In this document: positions 1-5,535 of the stretch, piece by piece
Layout of the letters: each line of letters begins with the position of its first letter
Numbering within the stretch: position 1 is the first letter of the stretch
DNA from: an uncultured Coprococcus sp.
GTDB taxonomy: Bacteria > Bacillota > Clostridia > Lachnospirales > Lachnospiraceae
Direction of reading: 5' to 3'
Assembly (NCBI GenBank): GCA_900557435.1
Contig: USSH01000122.1
Coordinates: forward strand, 1-7,216
Length of the DNA: 7,216 nt
Translations under genes and position numbers: made by a program
The notes under the pieces: generated by a model
What the model saw: the letters and a program-made list of their open reading frames with translations, nothing else
Told to the model about the DNA's origin: nothing
Database searches by the model: none

Positions 1-7
1 CTCCCAT
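1..7 (-). CDS. Possible start of a further leftward gene (partial)
   Basis: An ATG on the minus strand (bases 5-7) is preceded after five bases by AGGGGG, a plausible ribosome binding site. A candidate promoter lies about 55 bases upstream. Only the first two codons (Met-Gly) fall in the window, so no product can be proposed. The position after the pgcA terminator fits a new transcription unit on the same strand. Confidence 0.3.
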
Positions 8-62
8 ATATCCCCCTGTATCCTCAATTCATACCTGATGATGCTTCACATAAACTTAACTT

Positions 63-91
63 ATAATAGAATTTATTGCCACTTTTGTATA
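63..91 (-). promoter_or_regulatory. Candidate vegetative promoter reading leftward
   Basis: On the minus strand TATACA (86-91) and TATTAT (63-68) are separated by exactly 17 bases. They match 4 of 6 and 5 of 6 positions of the sigma-A consensus. The site sits between the pgcA terminator and the possible gene start at base 7. The surroundings are very A+T-rich, so chance matches are likely. The rest of 1-120 shows no gene. Confidence 0.35.
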
Positions 92-120
92 CTTAATTCT
101 TTTTAATCATATTTATATCA

Positions 121-188
121 TTTATTAAAAAATGAAAGACTGCCACATGTCATACCGACCTGTCTGGTCTATATGCAATGCGACAGTC
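121..188 (-). terminator. Intrinsic terminator of pgcA
   Basis: About 30 bases past the pgcA stop, bases 178-188 pair with 138-148 in an 11-pair stem that includes two G-U pairs as RNA. A smaller GACC/GGTC hairpin (166-169 with 157-160) lies inside. On the minus strand the stem is followed by TTTCATTTTTTAA, a good U-rich tract. This fits a Rho-independent terminator closing the pgcA unit. Confidence 0.75.
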
Positions 189-216
189 CTCATCTGCTCT
201 TTATTATAAATATGTT

Positions 217-1968
217 TTATTTCTCGAGTATGTCATATATAAGATCCATGACCTTGTCACCAAATGCTGCTGACTCCTTCTGTGCCTCATCGTATGATGA
301 ACCCTTGATTCCGTAGTAGAACTTGATCTTTGGCTCAGTTCCTGAAGGTCTTACTGCAAGCCATGCATCGTTCTCAAGCTCGTAGTAGAGTACGTTTGCA
401 TTTGGGAAGCCGGTAGGCTTAACCTCGCCTGTCTCGATGTTTCTTATATACTCAAGACGATAGTCACGAACGACCTTTGTCTTGTAGCCTGCAACCTGCT
501 CAGGTACATTTGCACGGAGGATATTCATGATGTGTCCAATCTTCTTTGATCCCTCAACACCCTTGAGTGTCACGGTCTTGATGTCGTCAACATAATATCC
601 GTACTTCTCGTACATATCCATCATAGCATCCCAGAGAGTCTTGCCCTGACCTCTGTAGTAAGCTGCTGCCTCACAGAGAGCCATAGTTGCAACAACCGCA
701 TCCTTGTCTCTTGCATGTGTTCCGATCAGGCATCCGTAGCTCTCCTCAAATCCGAAGAGGTATGTTCCCTTGCCTGTCTGCTCAAATCTGAGGATCTCGC
801 GTCCGATGTTCTTGAAACCTGTGAAACACTCGATGAGATCTGTACCATAATACTTTGCTATAGCATCTACCATGTTGGTAGTAACGATAGTCTTGACGAT
901 TGCTCCGTCTGCTGGAAGGCTGCCATTCTTCTCCTTCATCTGGCTCACCTCATACTCGCAGAGTAAGCTTCCTGACATATTTCCTGTGAATACCTTGTAC
1001 TCGCCTGTCTTGGAATCCTTTGCGTAGCATCCGAGTCTGTCCGCATCTGGGTCTGTTGCAAGAACGAGATCTGCGTCGACTTCCTTTGCTAGCTTGAGTG
1101 CCAGTGTAAATGCTTCCTTTGCCTCCGGGTTTGGATACTCAACAGTTGGGAACTCTCCATCCGGAAGTTCCTGCTCTGGTACCACATATACATTCTCGAA
1201 ACCGATCTCCTTGAGGATTCTTCTTACAGGGATGTTACCTGTTCCGTGAAGTGGTGTGTACACTATCTTGAGATCCTTGCCATACTTGTCAATTGCATCC
1301 TGATTGAGGATGAGCTTCTTCAGCTCGCCCATATATGCGTCATCAACCTCTGAACCGATAGTTACAAGGAGCCCCTTCTTCTTTGCCTCTACCATGTCCA
1401 TAGTCTTTGTATCTGCGAAATCTGTGATGGCCTTTACCTCTGCCATGATTCCCTGATCATGAGGTGGTGTGATCTGTGCGCCATCCTCCCAATATACCTT
1501 ATATCCGTTGTACTCTGGTGGGTTGTGTGATGCTGTTACATTGATACCAGCTACACAGTCCAGATATCTGACTGCAAATGAAAGCTCAGGTGTAGGTCTG
1601 AGTGACTCAAATCTGTAAGCCTTTATACCATTTGCTGCCAGGCAGAGAGCTGCCTCCATGGAGAACTCAGGTGACATTCTTCTTGAATCGTAAGCTATTG
1701 CTACACCTTTGTCCTGCTTGCCCGCCTTGATGATGTAGTTTGCAAGTCCCTGTGTAGCCTTGCGCACTACATATATGTTCATTCTGTTAGTTCCTGCTCC
1801 GATGATGCCTCGAAGTCCAGCTGTTCCAAATACAAGATCACAATAGAATCTCTCTTCTATCTCTTTCTCGTCGTCCTTGATCGCTAAGAGCTCATCCTTG
1901 GTTTCCTGACCAAACAAAGGATTGTTCACCCACTGCTCATACACGTCCTTGTAATTATAATCACTCAT
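217..1968 (-). CDS. pgcA: Phosphoglucomutase / phosphohexomutase (PgcA type)
   Basis: This is an alpha-D-phosphohexomutase that interconverts hexose 1-phosphate and 6-phosphate in the cytosol, most likely glucose. It links glycolysis to UDP-glucose, cell-wall and glycogen precursors. Numbering from the upstream ATG, all family signatures are present. FGTAGLRG is at 48-55. TASHNP at 146-151 contains the phosphoserine S148. The metal loop DPDADR is at 307-312. GFEES at 407-411 reads the sugar orientation. RPSGTEPK at 541-548 binds phosphate. The length of 583-584 residues fits the long Gram-positive PgcA group rather than the GlmM group of about 450. Two ATG codons are adjacent, at 1971 and 1968. 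AGGAGG (1976-1981) is 4 bases from the first and 7 from the second, so 1968 is preferred. The gene has its own promoter inside the preceding coat-protein gene and its own terminator. Phosphomannomutase activity cannot be excluded by sequence alone. Confidence 0.95.
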   Translation of the reverse strand: MSDYNYKDVYEQWVNNPLFGQETKDELLAIKDDEKEIEERFYCDLVFGTAGLRGIIGAGTNRMNIYVVRKATQGLANYIIKAGKQDKGVAIAYDSRRMSPEFSMEAALCLAANGIKAYRFESLRPTPELSFAVRYLDCVAGINVTASHNPPEYNGYKVYWEDGAQITPPHDQGIMAEVKAITDFADTKTMDMVEAKKKGLLVTIGSEVDDAYMGELKKLILNQDAIDKYGKDLKIVYTPLHGTGNIPVRRILKEIGFENVYVVPEQELPDGEFPTVEYPNPEAKEAFTLALKLAKEVDADLVLATDPDADRLGCYAKDSKTGEYKVFTGNMSGSLLCEYEVSQMKEKNGSLPADGAIVKTIVTTNMVDAIAKYYGTDLIECFTGFKNIGREILRFEQTGKGTYLFGFEESYGCLIGTHARDKDAVVATMALCEAAAYYRGQGKTLWDAMMDMYEKYGYYVDDIKTVTLKGVEGSKKIGHIMNILRANVPEQVAGYKTKVVRDYRLEYIRNIETGEVKPTGFPNANVLYYELENDAWLAVRPSGTEPKIKFYYGIKGSSYDEAQKESAAFGDKVMDLIYDILEK

Positions 1969-1975
1969 CATTTTG

Positions 1976-1981
1976 CCTCCT
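1976..1981 (-). promoter_or_regulatory. Ribosome binding site deciding the pgcA start
   Basis: A perfect AGGAGG on the minus strand lies 4 bases before the ATG at 1971 and 7 bases before the ATG at 1968. The usual spacing favours the second ATG. Confidence 0.7.
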
Positions 1982-2110
1982 GTGAAATCTATTGCTTTAT
2001 GTTACCCATAGAGCATCCTACAAATGGAAAACACACACGAAAAAACCATCTGTAAAATACATCACAATTCAGTATCACGTGTCTAACTCAATTATTATCC
2101 ACGCCCCAAC

Positions 2111-2139
2111 ATTATACTCTTAATTTGTCAGCTTGTGAA
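2111..2139 (-). promoter_or_regulatory. Sigma-A-type promoter for pgcA inside the coat-gene 3' end
   Basis: TTCACA (2134-2139, 5 of 6 consensus) and a perfect TATAAT (2111-2116) are 17 bases apart on the minus strand. The -35 box and most of the spacer overlap the last codons of the CotS-like gene. Transcription would begin near 2104, leaving a leader of about 130 bases before pgcA. I see no known riboswitch in that leader. This makes pgcA an independent vegetative unit. Confidence 0.7.
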
Positions 2140-3112
2140 GTCCATAGGCATCGTTAATTTCACTCAAAATTTGGAGTTTTTCTTGGTCATCTTCGATAAC
2201 TTTTTGGAGTTTTTCCATCAAAACCGGTGATATATAGCTTTTTCTGCTGTTCATATAGCGGTTGCTTATCTTCCAGAACTTCTCTGGAAAACTGTACATA
2301 AGATATATAAATTCATAGTCTTCCTTATCCAGATGCCTTATCTGGCTATAGGCACTCAGTATATCCCGCGCCATCTCAATGTCATACCTGTTCTTCTCCA
2401 TCGCCTTCCTCAGAAACTGATAAAGATCAACAAGCTGATATCCCACATGGAATCTGTCAAAATTGGTTGTTGCTATGTACCCGTCGCAGAACATCACACT
2501 ATGGTAATTGTAAGAACCGTGACAATACCCTATCCATTTTTCGTTGCATCTGAAGTTCTCCTGAAACAATTTTAGACATCTGTCCGCCTGCCCATAGAAA
2601 TAATCAAATACCCTTATATACTGGATCTCAAAATCATTTTTTTTATTTCGCCTGCTGATAAAATTGCGTATACGGCGAAGCTCTCTGACCTTCCTGTCGA
2701 GATTTCCCGGGGTCTTTTCATAGCTTCTACTTCCCTCATCCTGATAGAGTTCTCTGCCCGCCTTGTGGAACTGCGCCAGATTGATCACGGCCTTCTCCAG
2801 ATCTCTGATATTTGACGCACCACATTCCCGGCCCTGAAAATACTCCCGGCACACAAATGGATTGCCATACCGATCGCATGTCACAAGCTCATCCTCAATG
2901 TTTGGGATGACCCTGTCTATGTAACAGAATCCCTTTTCATATATACTATCCTTGAACTGTTTCTCCTGCAAAAGTCTCTCATCCGTCCCGTTCAGAGAGG
3001 ATACCTGCCTTATGCCCTTGTCCGTCATCAGAATGATCGCACCTCTTCCTCTGCCTATCCCCTGCACTTCCATGTCATATGCCTCATATACTTCCCCCAT
3101 CTTCTCAGCCAA
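2120..3112 (-). CDS. CotS-family spore-coat-type protein, degenerate kinase fold
   Basis: The 330-residue product resembles the CotS family of spore coat proteins, which have an aminoglycoside-phosphotransferase/choline-kinase-like fold. The N-terminal lobe carries RGRGAIILMTDKG (21-33), typical of the family's opening strands. The middle holds YFQGREC (91-97) and LAQFHKAGREL (112-122). The catalytic-loop region reads YCHGSYNYHS (196-205), followed by TTNFDRF (215-221) and DLYQFLRKAMEKN (229-241). Active kinases of this fold have HGD....N and then DFD or DFG. Here Ser200, Ser205 and Asn217 stand at those places, so phosphotransfer looks unlikely, although the protein may bind a ligand or act structurally. 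The start shown is TTG, 10 bases after AGGAGG (3123-3128). ATG codons at 3100 (residue 5) and 3073 (residue 14) are alternatives. Neighbours are housekeeping genes, so the role rests on family resemblance alone. CotS-like genes can also occur in strains not known to sporulate. Confidence 0.75.
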   Translation of the reverse strand: MAEKMGEVYEAYDMEVQGIGRGRGAIILMTDKGIRQVSSLNGTDERLLQEKQFKDSIYEKGFCYIDRVIPNIEDELVTCDRYGNPFVCREYFQGRECGASNIRDLEKAVINLAQFHKAGRELYQDEGSRSYEKTPGNLDRKVRELRRIRNFISRRNKKNDFEIQYIRVFDYFYGQADRCLKLFQENFRCNEKWIGYCHGSYNYHSVMFCDGYIATTNFDRFHVGYQLVDLYQFLRKAMEKNRYDIEMARDILSAYSQIRHLDKEDYEFIYLMYSFPEKFWKISNRYMNSRKSYISPVLMEKLQKVIEDDQEKLQILSEINDAYGLHKLTN

Positions 3113-3147
3113 ATAAAAACCCCCTCCTACAACTGTCGCTCGGGGGT
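3113..3147 (-). terminator. Hairpin plus U-tract over the coat-gene ribosome binding site
   Basis: On the minus strand ACCCCC (3142-3147) can pair with GGGGGT (3119-3124), and TTTTTATTTT follows directly. This is the layout of an intrinsic terminator or attenuator with a weakish six-pair stem and a loop of 17 bases. The AGGAGG at 3123-3128 partly lies in the 3' arm of the stem. The same hairpin could therefore hide the ribosome binding site. It is also the left end of the palindromic element. Whether it terminates, attenuates or does neither is unknown. Confidence 0.45.
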
Positions 3148-3366
3148 ATCTGTGAAGTATGTATCTATCTGACTTACCTAATCATGAGCGCTCTCGCTCG
3201 ATGAATCCTGCAACGGCACTAGCACTCGCTCCGCATCGCTGAGTGCCGGCGGATTCATATGTCATGATTATGGTAATGTCAGATAAGATACACACATCCA
3301 CTTCACAGATAAGCCCTCGCTCACTTTATAGCAATAATAACCTGCTAAATTATTGTATGAGGGGCT
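3119..3366. repeat. Large palindromic element, MITE-like or structured RNA
   Basis: The element fills most of the 360-base gap between cca and the coat-type gene. Two long arms are imperfect inverted copies. Paired blocks from the outside inward are:
- CCCCTC 3121-3126 with GAGGGG 3359-3364;
- an 11-base perfect match, 3148-3158 with 3300-3310;
- 3161-3173 with 3278-3291, with one bulge;
- 3174-3178 with 3272-3276;
- a 9-base perfect match, 3179-3187 with 3262-3270;
- 3201-3208 with 3251-3258;
- CGGCACT 3214-3220 with 3242-3248.
The left arm holds an extra GAGCG/CGCTC hairpin (3186-3199). Each end can also fold into its own hairpin: 3119-3147, and 3312-3366 with an inner CAATAAT/ATTATTG stem. 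No transposase, long open frame or clear target-site duplication is seen. A non-autonomous palindromic repeat is the first reading, and a large cis-acting or trans-acting RNA is the second. Confidence 0.7.
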
Positions 3367-3387
3367 GTTAAGATTCATTCTTAAGTT

Positions 3388-3393
3388 ATTATA
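3388..3393 (-). promoter_or_regulatory. Possible -10 box before the palindromic element
   Basis: A perfect TATAAT on the minus strand lies 20 bases upstream of the palindromic element, in an A+T-rich stretch. There is no convincing -35 box at 15-18 bases. A short inverted repeat, TTAAGA/TCTTAA (3368-3384), sits just downstream, near where transcription would begin. It could transcribe the element and the coat-type gene, but the evidence is only the -10 box. Confidence 0.3.
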
Positions 3394-3441
3394 TTTTACC
3401 AAACTTTTTTGCGACTGTTATCGCATAATCCAATAACCTAT

Positions 3442-3462
3442 TTTCCCAAATGATCTGGGAAA
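3442..3462 (-). terminator. Hairpin just after cca, weak terminator candidate
   Basis: Ten bases past the cca stop, TTTCCCA (3456-3462 on the minus strand) pairs with TGGGAAA (3442-3448) around a seven-base loop. The following bases, ATAGGTTATTGG, are not U-rich. It may stabilise the 3' end of the message rather than terminate it. A smaller GCGA/TCGC hairpin (3411-3424) lies farther on and also lacks a U-tract on this strand. Confidence 0.3.
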
Positions 3463-3472
3463 TGCATACTCC

Positions 3473-4804
3473 TTACATCATTTTTACCTGTTCAATAAGG
3501 TATTGCCTGTCGTTCTTTTCAGGGTCTTCTATAACCATATCCAGCAGTTTCTGAAGTATCTCACCCATCTGCGGACCCGGCTTTATTCCCATCTTTATGA
3601 GATCTCCGCCATTTATCTTGAGATCTTTGATCCTAACACAGTCATCTGATGCCATGATCTCTTCATATTTCTCCTCAAGTGCTGCAAGCTGGCTCTGTCT
3701 CTCCTCCAGATTGTAATCACTCTGGGCTGCCATGTCAGCTTTTTTTATCTCGATTATATATGGGAAGAAATCTTTTCCGACTTCTCCCAAAAGCTTTCTT
3801 ATACTGCCCTTTTTCGGAACACATCCCATTCCATAATCATGCCATCTGACCAGAGCACACACATCTTTGATAGTGTTATTGTCAAACTTGAGTCTTCTCA
3901 GGATGCTTTCCGCTATAGGCACACCCTTCTCAGGATGATCAAAGAAATGATCTATGCCATTCTCATCAACCGTGTGTGTTGCCGGCTTACCGACATCGTG
4001 GAGAAGTGCTGCCCACCTCATGGTCACATCCGGTCTGATATTCTTAACTGCCTCTATGGAATGAACACCCACATTGTATCTGTGGTATGGATTGTTCTGT
4101 GGCTGCTCCATCATCTTATCAAACTCCGGAAGGATGTATGAAGTTATGCCTGTGACATACGCCTCAAGAAGCTTGTCCGGGTGGTCAGATACAAGGAGCT
4201 TTGTGAGTTCCACCCTGATCCTCTCCGCACTTATATTTTTCAGATACTGCGCCTGGATTATCATGGCTTTTCTCGTATCTCTCTCTATGTCAAATCCAAG
4301 CTGTCCGGCAAATCTTATCGCCCTGAGTATTCTGAGTGCATCCTCATCGAATCTATCCCTTGCCACACCGACGGCTCTTATGACCTTGTCATTCAGATCC
4401 TGCACTCCGCCGAACATGTCTATGATTCCCTTGCTGTGACTGTACGCCATGGCATTTATCGTGAAATCTCTTCTCTTGAGATCCTCCTCAAGACTCGCTG
4501 TGAACTCAACCTGATCAGGTCTCCTGTGGTCACTGTACTCTCCATCTATCCTGTATGTCGTGACCTCGTATCCTTCCTTGCCCATCATTACTGTTACGGT
4601 GCCATGCTCTATTCCCGTATCTATGGTACGTCTGAATATCTCCTTCACCTGCTCCGGTCTGGCTGATGTGGTGATATCCCAGTCCCCCGGTAACCTTCCA
4701 AGTATGCTGTCTCTCACGCAGCCACCGACTATATAAGCCTCATAACCTGCTGCCTCAAGACCCTCTATTACTTTATTTGCTCCCTCTGGAATGTCTATTC
4801 TCAT
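3473..4804 (-). CDS. cca: CCA tRNA nucleotidyltransferase (class II, HD domain)
   Basis: The enzyme adds or repairs the 3'-terminal CCA of tRNA in the cytosol using CTP and ATP, without a nucleic-acid template. The 443-residue protein has the full bacterial class II layout. The nucleotidyltransferase head has YIVGGCVRD at 24-32, with the catalytic pair D41 and D43 in GDWDITTS. The flexible-loop and ribose region includes EEDLKRRDFTINAMA (106-120). The base-selecting motif EDALRILRAIRFA lies at 154-166. An HD phosphohydrolase-like domain follows with LLHDVGKP (267-274). The C-terminal tRNA-binding part ends with INGGDLIKMGIKPGP (397-411). Its ATG overlaps the toxin stop codon by four bases (ATGA). 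Its ribosome binding site GGAGAG (4812-4817) lies inside the last toxin codons. Expression is therefore probably coupled to the upstream toxin-antitoxin pair, and no separate promoter is evident. A poly(A)-adding or A-adding relative is less likely. Confidence 0.95.
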   Translation of the reverse strand: MRIDIPEGANKVIEGLEAAGYEAYIVGGCVRDSILGRLPGDWDITTSARPEQVKEIFRRTIDTGIEHGTVTVMMGKEGYEVTTYRIDGEYSDHRRPDQVEFTASLEEDLKRRDFTINAMAYSHSKGIIDMFGGVQDLNDKVIRAVGVARDRFDEDALRILRAIRFAGQLGFDIERDTRKAMIIQAQYLKNISAERIRVELTKLLVSDHPDKLLEAYVTGITSYILPEFDKMMEQPQNNPYHRYNVGVHSIEAVKNIRPDVTMRWAALLHDVGKPATHTVDENGIDHFFDHPEKGVPIAESILRRLKFDNNTIKDVCALVRWHDYGMGCVPKKGSIRKLLGEVGKDFFPYIIEIKKADMAAQSDYNLEERQSQLAALEEKYEEIMASDDCVRIKDLKINGGDLIKMGIKPGPQMGEILQKLLDMVIEDPEKNDRQYLIEQVKMM

Positions 4805-5127
4805 ATATCTTCTCTCCGCATCTTCGTCTCATAATTTTCCAATTGATTGAATATCCCAAAAATGATAACGTCTTCTTGTTGTATACTAAAAACAATACTA
4901 TAGTTCATACTCCCCAAAAGAGCTATCCTGTAACCCTTAATTGCCAAATAAGAATCTTTACATATAGGAAACTGTTTCGGATTATCTTCTAGTCTTTCAA
5001 ATATGTTCTCAACAGCTTGAATTAAATGTGATGCAGCCTGATTACTTTTAAATTTGTTTTGAAGATAAAACACATGATTTTCCAACATCTCATTGGCGTG
5101 TTCAGTAATCCGTAATCTATATGCCAT
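4801..5127 (-). CDS. RelE/ParE-family toxin
   Basis: This is a 108-residue, basic, single-domain protein of the RelE/ParE superfamily. Such toxins cleave mRNA at the ribosome (RelE branch) or poison DNA gyrase (ParE branch), and the sequence does not settle which. The family pattern is visible: an opening strand YRLRITEHA (3-11), a helical hairpin with QAASHLIQAVENIFERLEDNP (30-50), then the strand segments YLAIKGYRI (60-68), NYSIVFSI (75-82) and DVIIFGIFNQ (86-95). The Lys64/Arg67 and Tyr66/Tyr76 region is where RelE-type residues would be expected. The ATG lies 4 bases after GGAG (5132-5135). The gene overlaps the antitoxin gene by 11 bases, the classic antitoxin-first order, and overlaps cca by 4. 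The last residues (KMRREDI) encode the cca ribosome binding site. It is more A+T-rich than its neighbours, which suggests acquisition. Confidence 0.85.
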   Translation of the reverse strand: MAYRLRITEHANEMLENHVFYLQNKFKSNQAASHLIQAVENIFERLEDNPKQFPICKDSYLAIKGYRIALLGSMNYSIVFSIQQEDVIIFGIFNQLENYETKMRREDI

Positions 5128-5377
5128 ATTTCTCCTTTATTATATTCAACGATTCTCTTGCATCTGCAACTCTTCCTGATCTAACATCACTTTCTGAAAG
5201 CTCTATATCTCTATATATGGATAATTTACGCATTGTCTGTTCATACATTTCCATACTCATGATCACCATATCTCCATAGCCATTTTTTGTTATATATATA
5301 GGCTCATCCGCGCCATGACACATTTCAGAAATTTCAGAAGTATTTTTTAATTCTTTTATTGGTATAATTTGTGGCAT
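5117..5377 (-). CDS. Phd/YefM-family antitoxin
   Basis: The 86-residue protein is the likely cognate antitoxin of the overlapping toxin. The Phd/YefM fold occupies the first half. Counting from the ATG at 5377 it opens MPQIIPIKELKNTSEIS, then has DEPIYITKNGYGDMVIMSMEMYEQ (24-47), the hallmark linking strand and helix. Such N-terminal domains dimerise and bind operator DNA. The C-terminal tail (about 50-86, with ESDVRSGRVADARES) should bind and block the toxin. A longer frame could begin at a GTG at 5386, but that adds only three residues and lacks a ribosome binding site. The ATG at 5377 has GGGGTGA (5383-5389) at good spacing, and its protein begins as is usual for the family. The promoter region just upstream holds repeated CCATAAT boxes, a candidate autoregulatory operator. 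Confidence 0.87.
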   Translation of the reverse strand: MPQIIPIKELKNTSEISEMCHGADEPIYITKNGYGDMVIMSMEMYEQTMRKLSIYRDIELSESDVRSGRVADARESLNIIKEKYGI

Positions 5378-5382
5378 ATTAT

Positions 5383-5389
5383 TCACCCC
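5383..5389 (-). promoter_or_regulatory. Ribosome binding site deciding the antitoxin start
   Basis: GGGGTGA on the minus strand precedes the ATG at 5377 by five bases and resembles the extended AGGAGGTGA sequence. It overlaps the GTG at 5386, which itself has no purine-rich site upstream. This favours the ATG. Confidence 0.55.
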
Positions 5390-5410
5390 ATTTCTAAATA
5401 ATAAAACACT

Positions 5411-5465
5411 CCATAATGTTGTTTTAAATTATTGTACCATAATTATACCATAATGTAACCATTAT
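5411..5465 (-). promoter_or_regulatory. Toxin-antitoxin promoter and repeat operator
   Basis: The minus strand carries two extended -10 elements, TGGTATAAT (5442-5450) and TGGTACAAT (5431-5439). The second has a fair GTTACA -35 box 17 bases upstream (5454-5459). CCATAAT (plus strand) occurs at 5411-5417, 5437-5443 and 5448-5454, with a variant CCATTAT at 5459-5465. The longer CCATAATGT occurs twice (5411-5419, 5448-5456). Two copies overlap the -10 elements, the usual place for autorepression by an antitoxin or toxin-antitoxin complex. That role is inferred. The region is very A+T-rich, so some repetition could be chance. Confidence 0.5.
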
Positions 5466-5469
5466 TTAT

Positions 5470-5514
5470 TTGTAAAATAATAACTTCTCCAGCAAGACAC
5501 TGAAGAAGTTATTA
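5470..5514 (-). terminator. Intrinsic terminator of proS
   Basis: Twenty-odd bases past the proS stop, 5500-5514 pairs with 5478-5492 in a 15-pair stem (one G-U as RNA) around a seven-base loop. On the minus strand it runs into TTTTACAAAT. This separates proS transcription from the toxin-antitoxin/cca unit. Confidence 0.8.
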
Positions 5515-5535
5515 TACATGATTATTATCTATATT

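Noticed and set aside
715..966. Plus-strand open frame opposite pgcA
   Set aside because: It is antisense to conserved pgcA sequence and its composition follows the reverse complement of those codons.
3113..3393. 6S RNA, SRP RNA, RNase P RNA or tmRNA in the large gap
   Set aside because: The pairing pattern has no central 6S bubble, and I see no SRP GGAA-loop core, no RNase P core and no tRNA-like ends. It is better described as a palindromic repeat or an unassigned RNA.
4074..4666. Plus-strand open frames of 121 and 161 codons opposite cca
   Set aside because: They lie antisense to a gene with complete catalytic motifs, overlap each other, have no recognisable domains and show no convincing ribosome binding site.
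5411..5465. CRISPR-like or iteron origin repeats
   Set aside because: There are only three or four copies of a seven-base A+T-rich box with irregular spacing. They sit at a promoter, with no replication or cas gene nearby.
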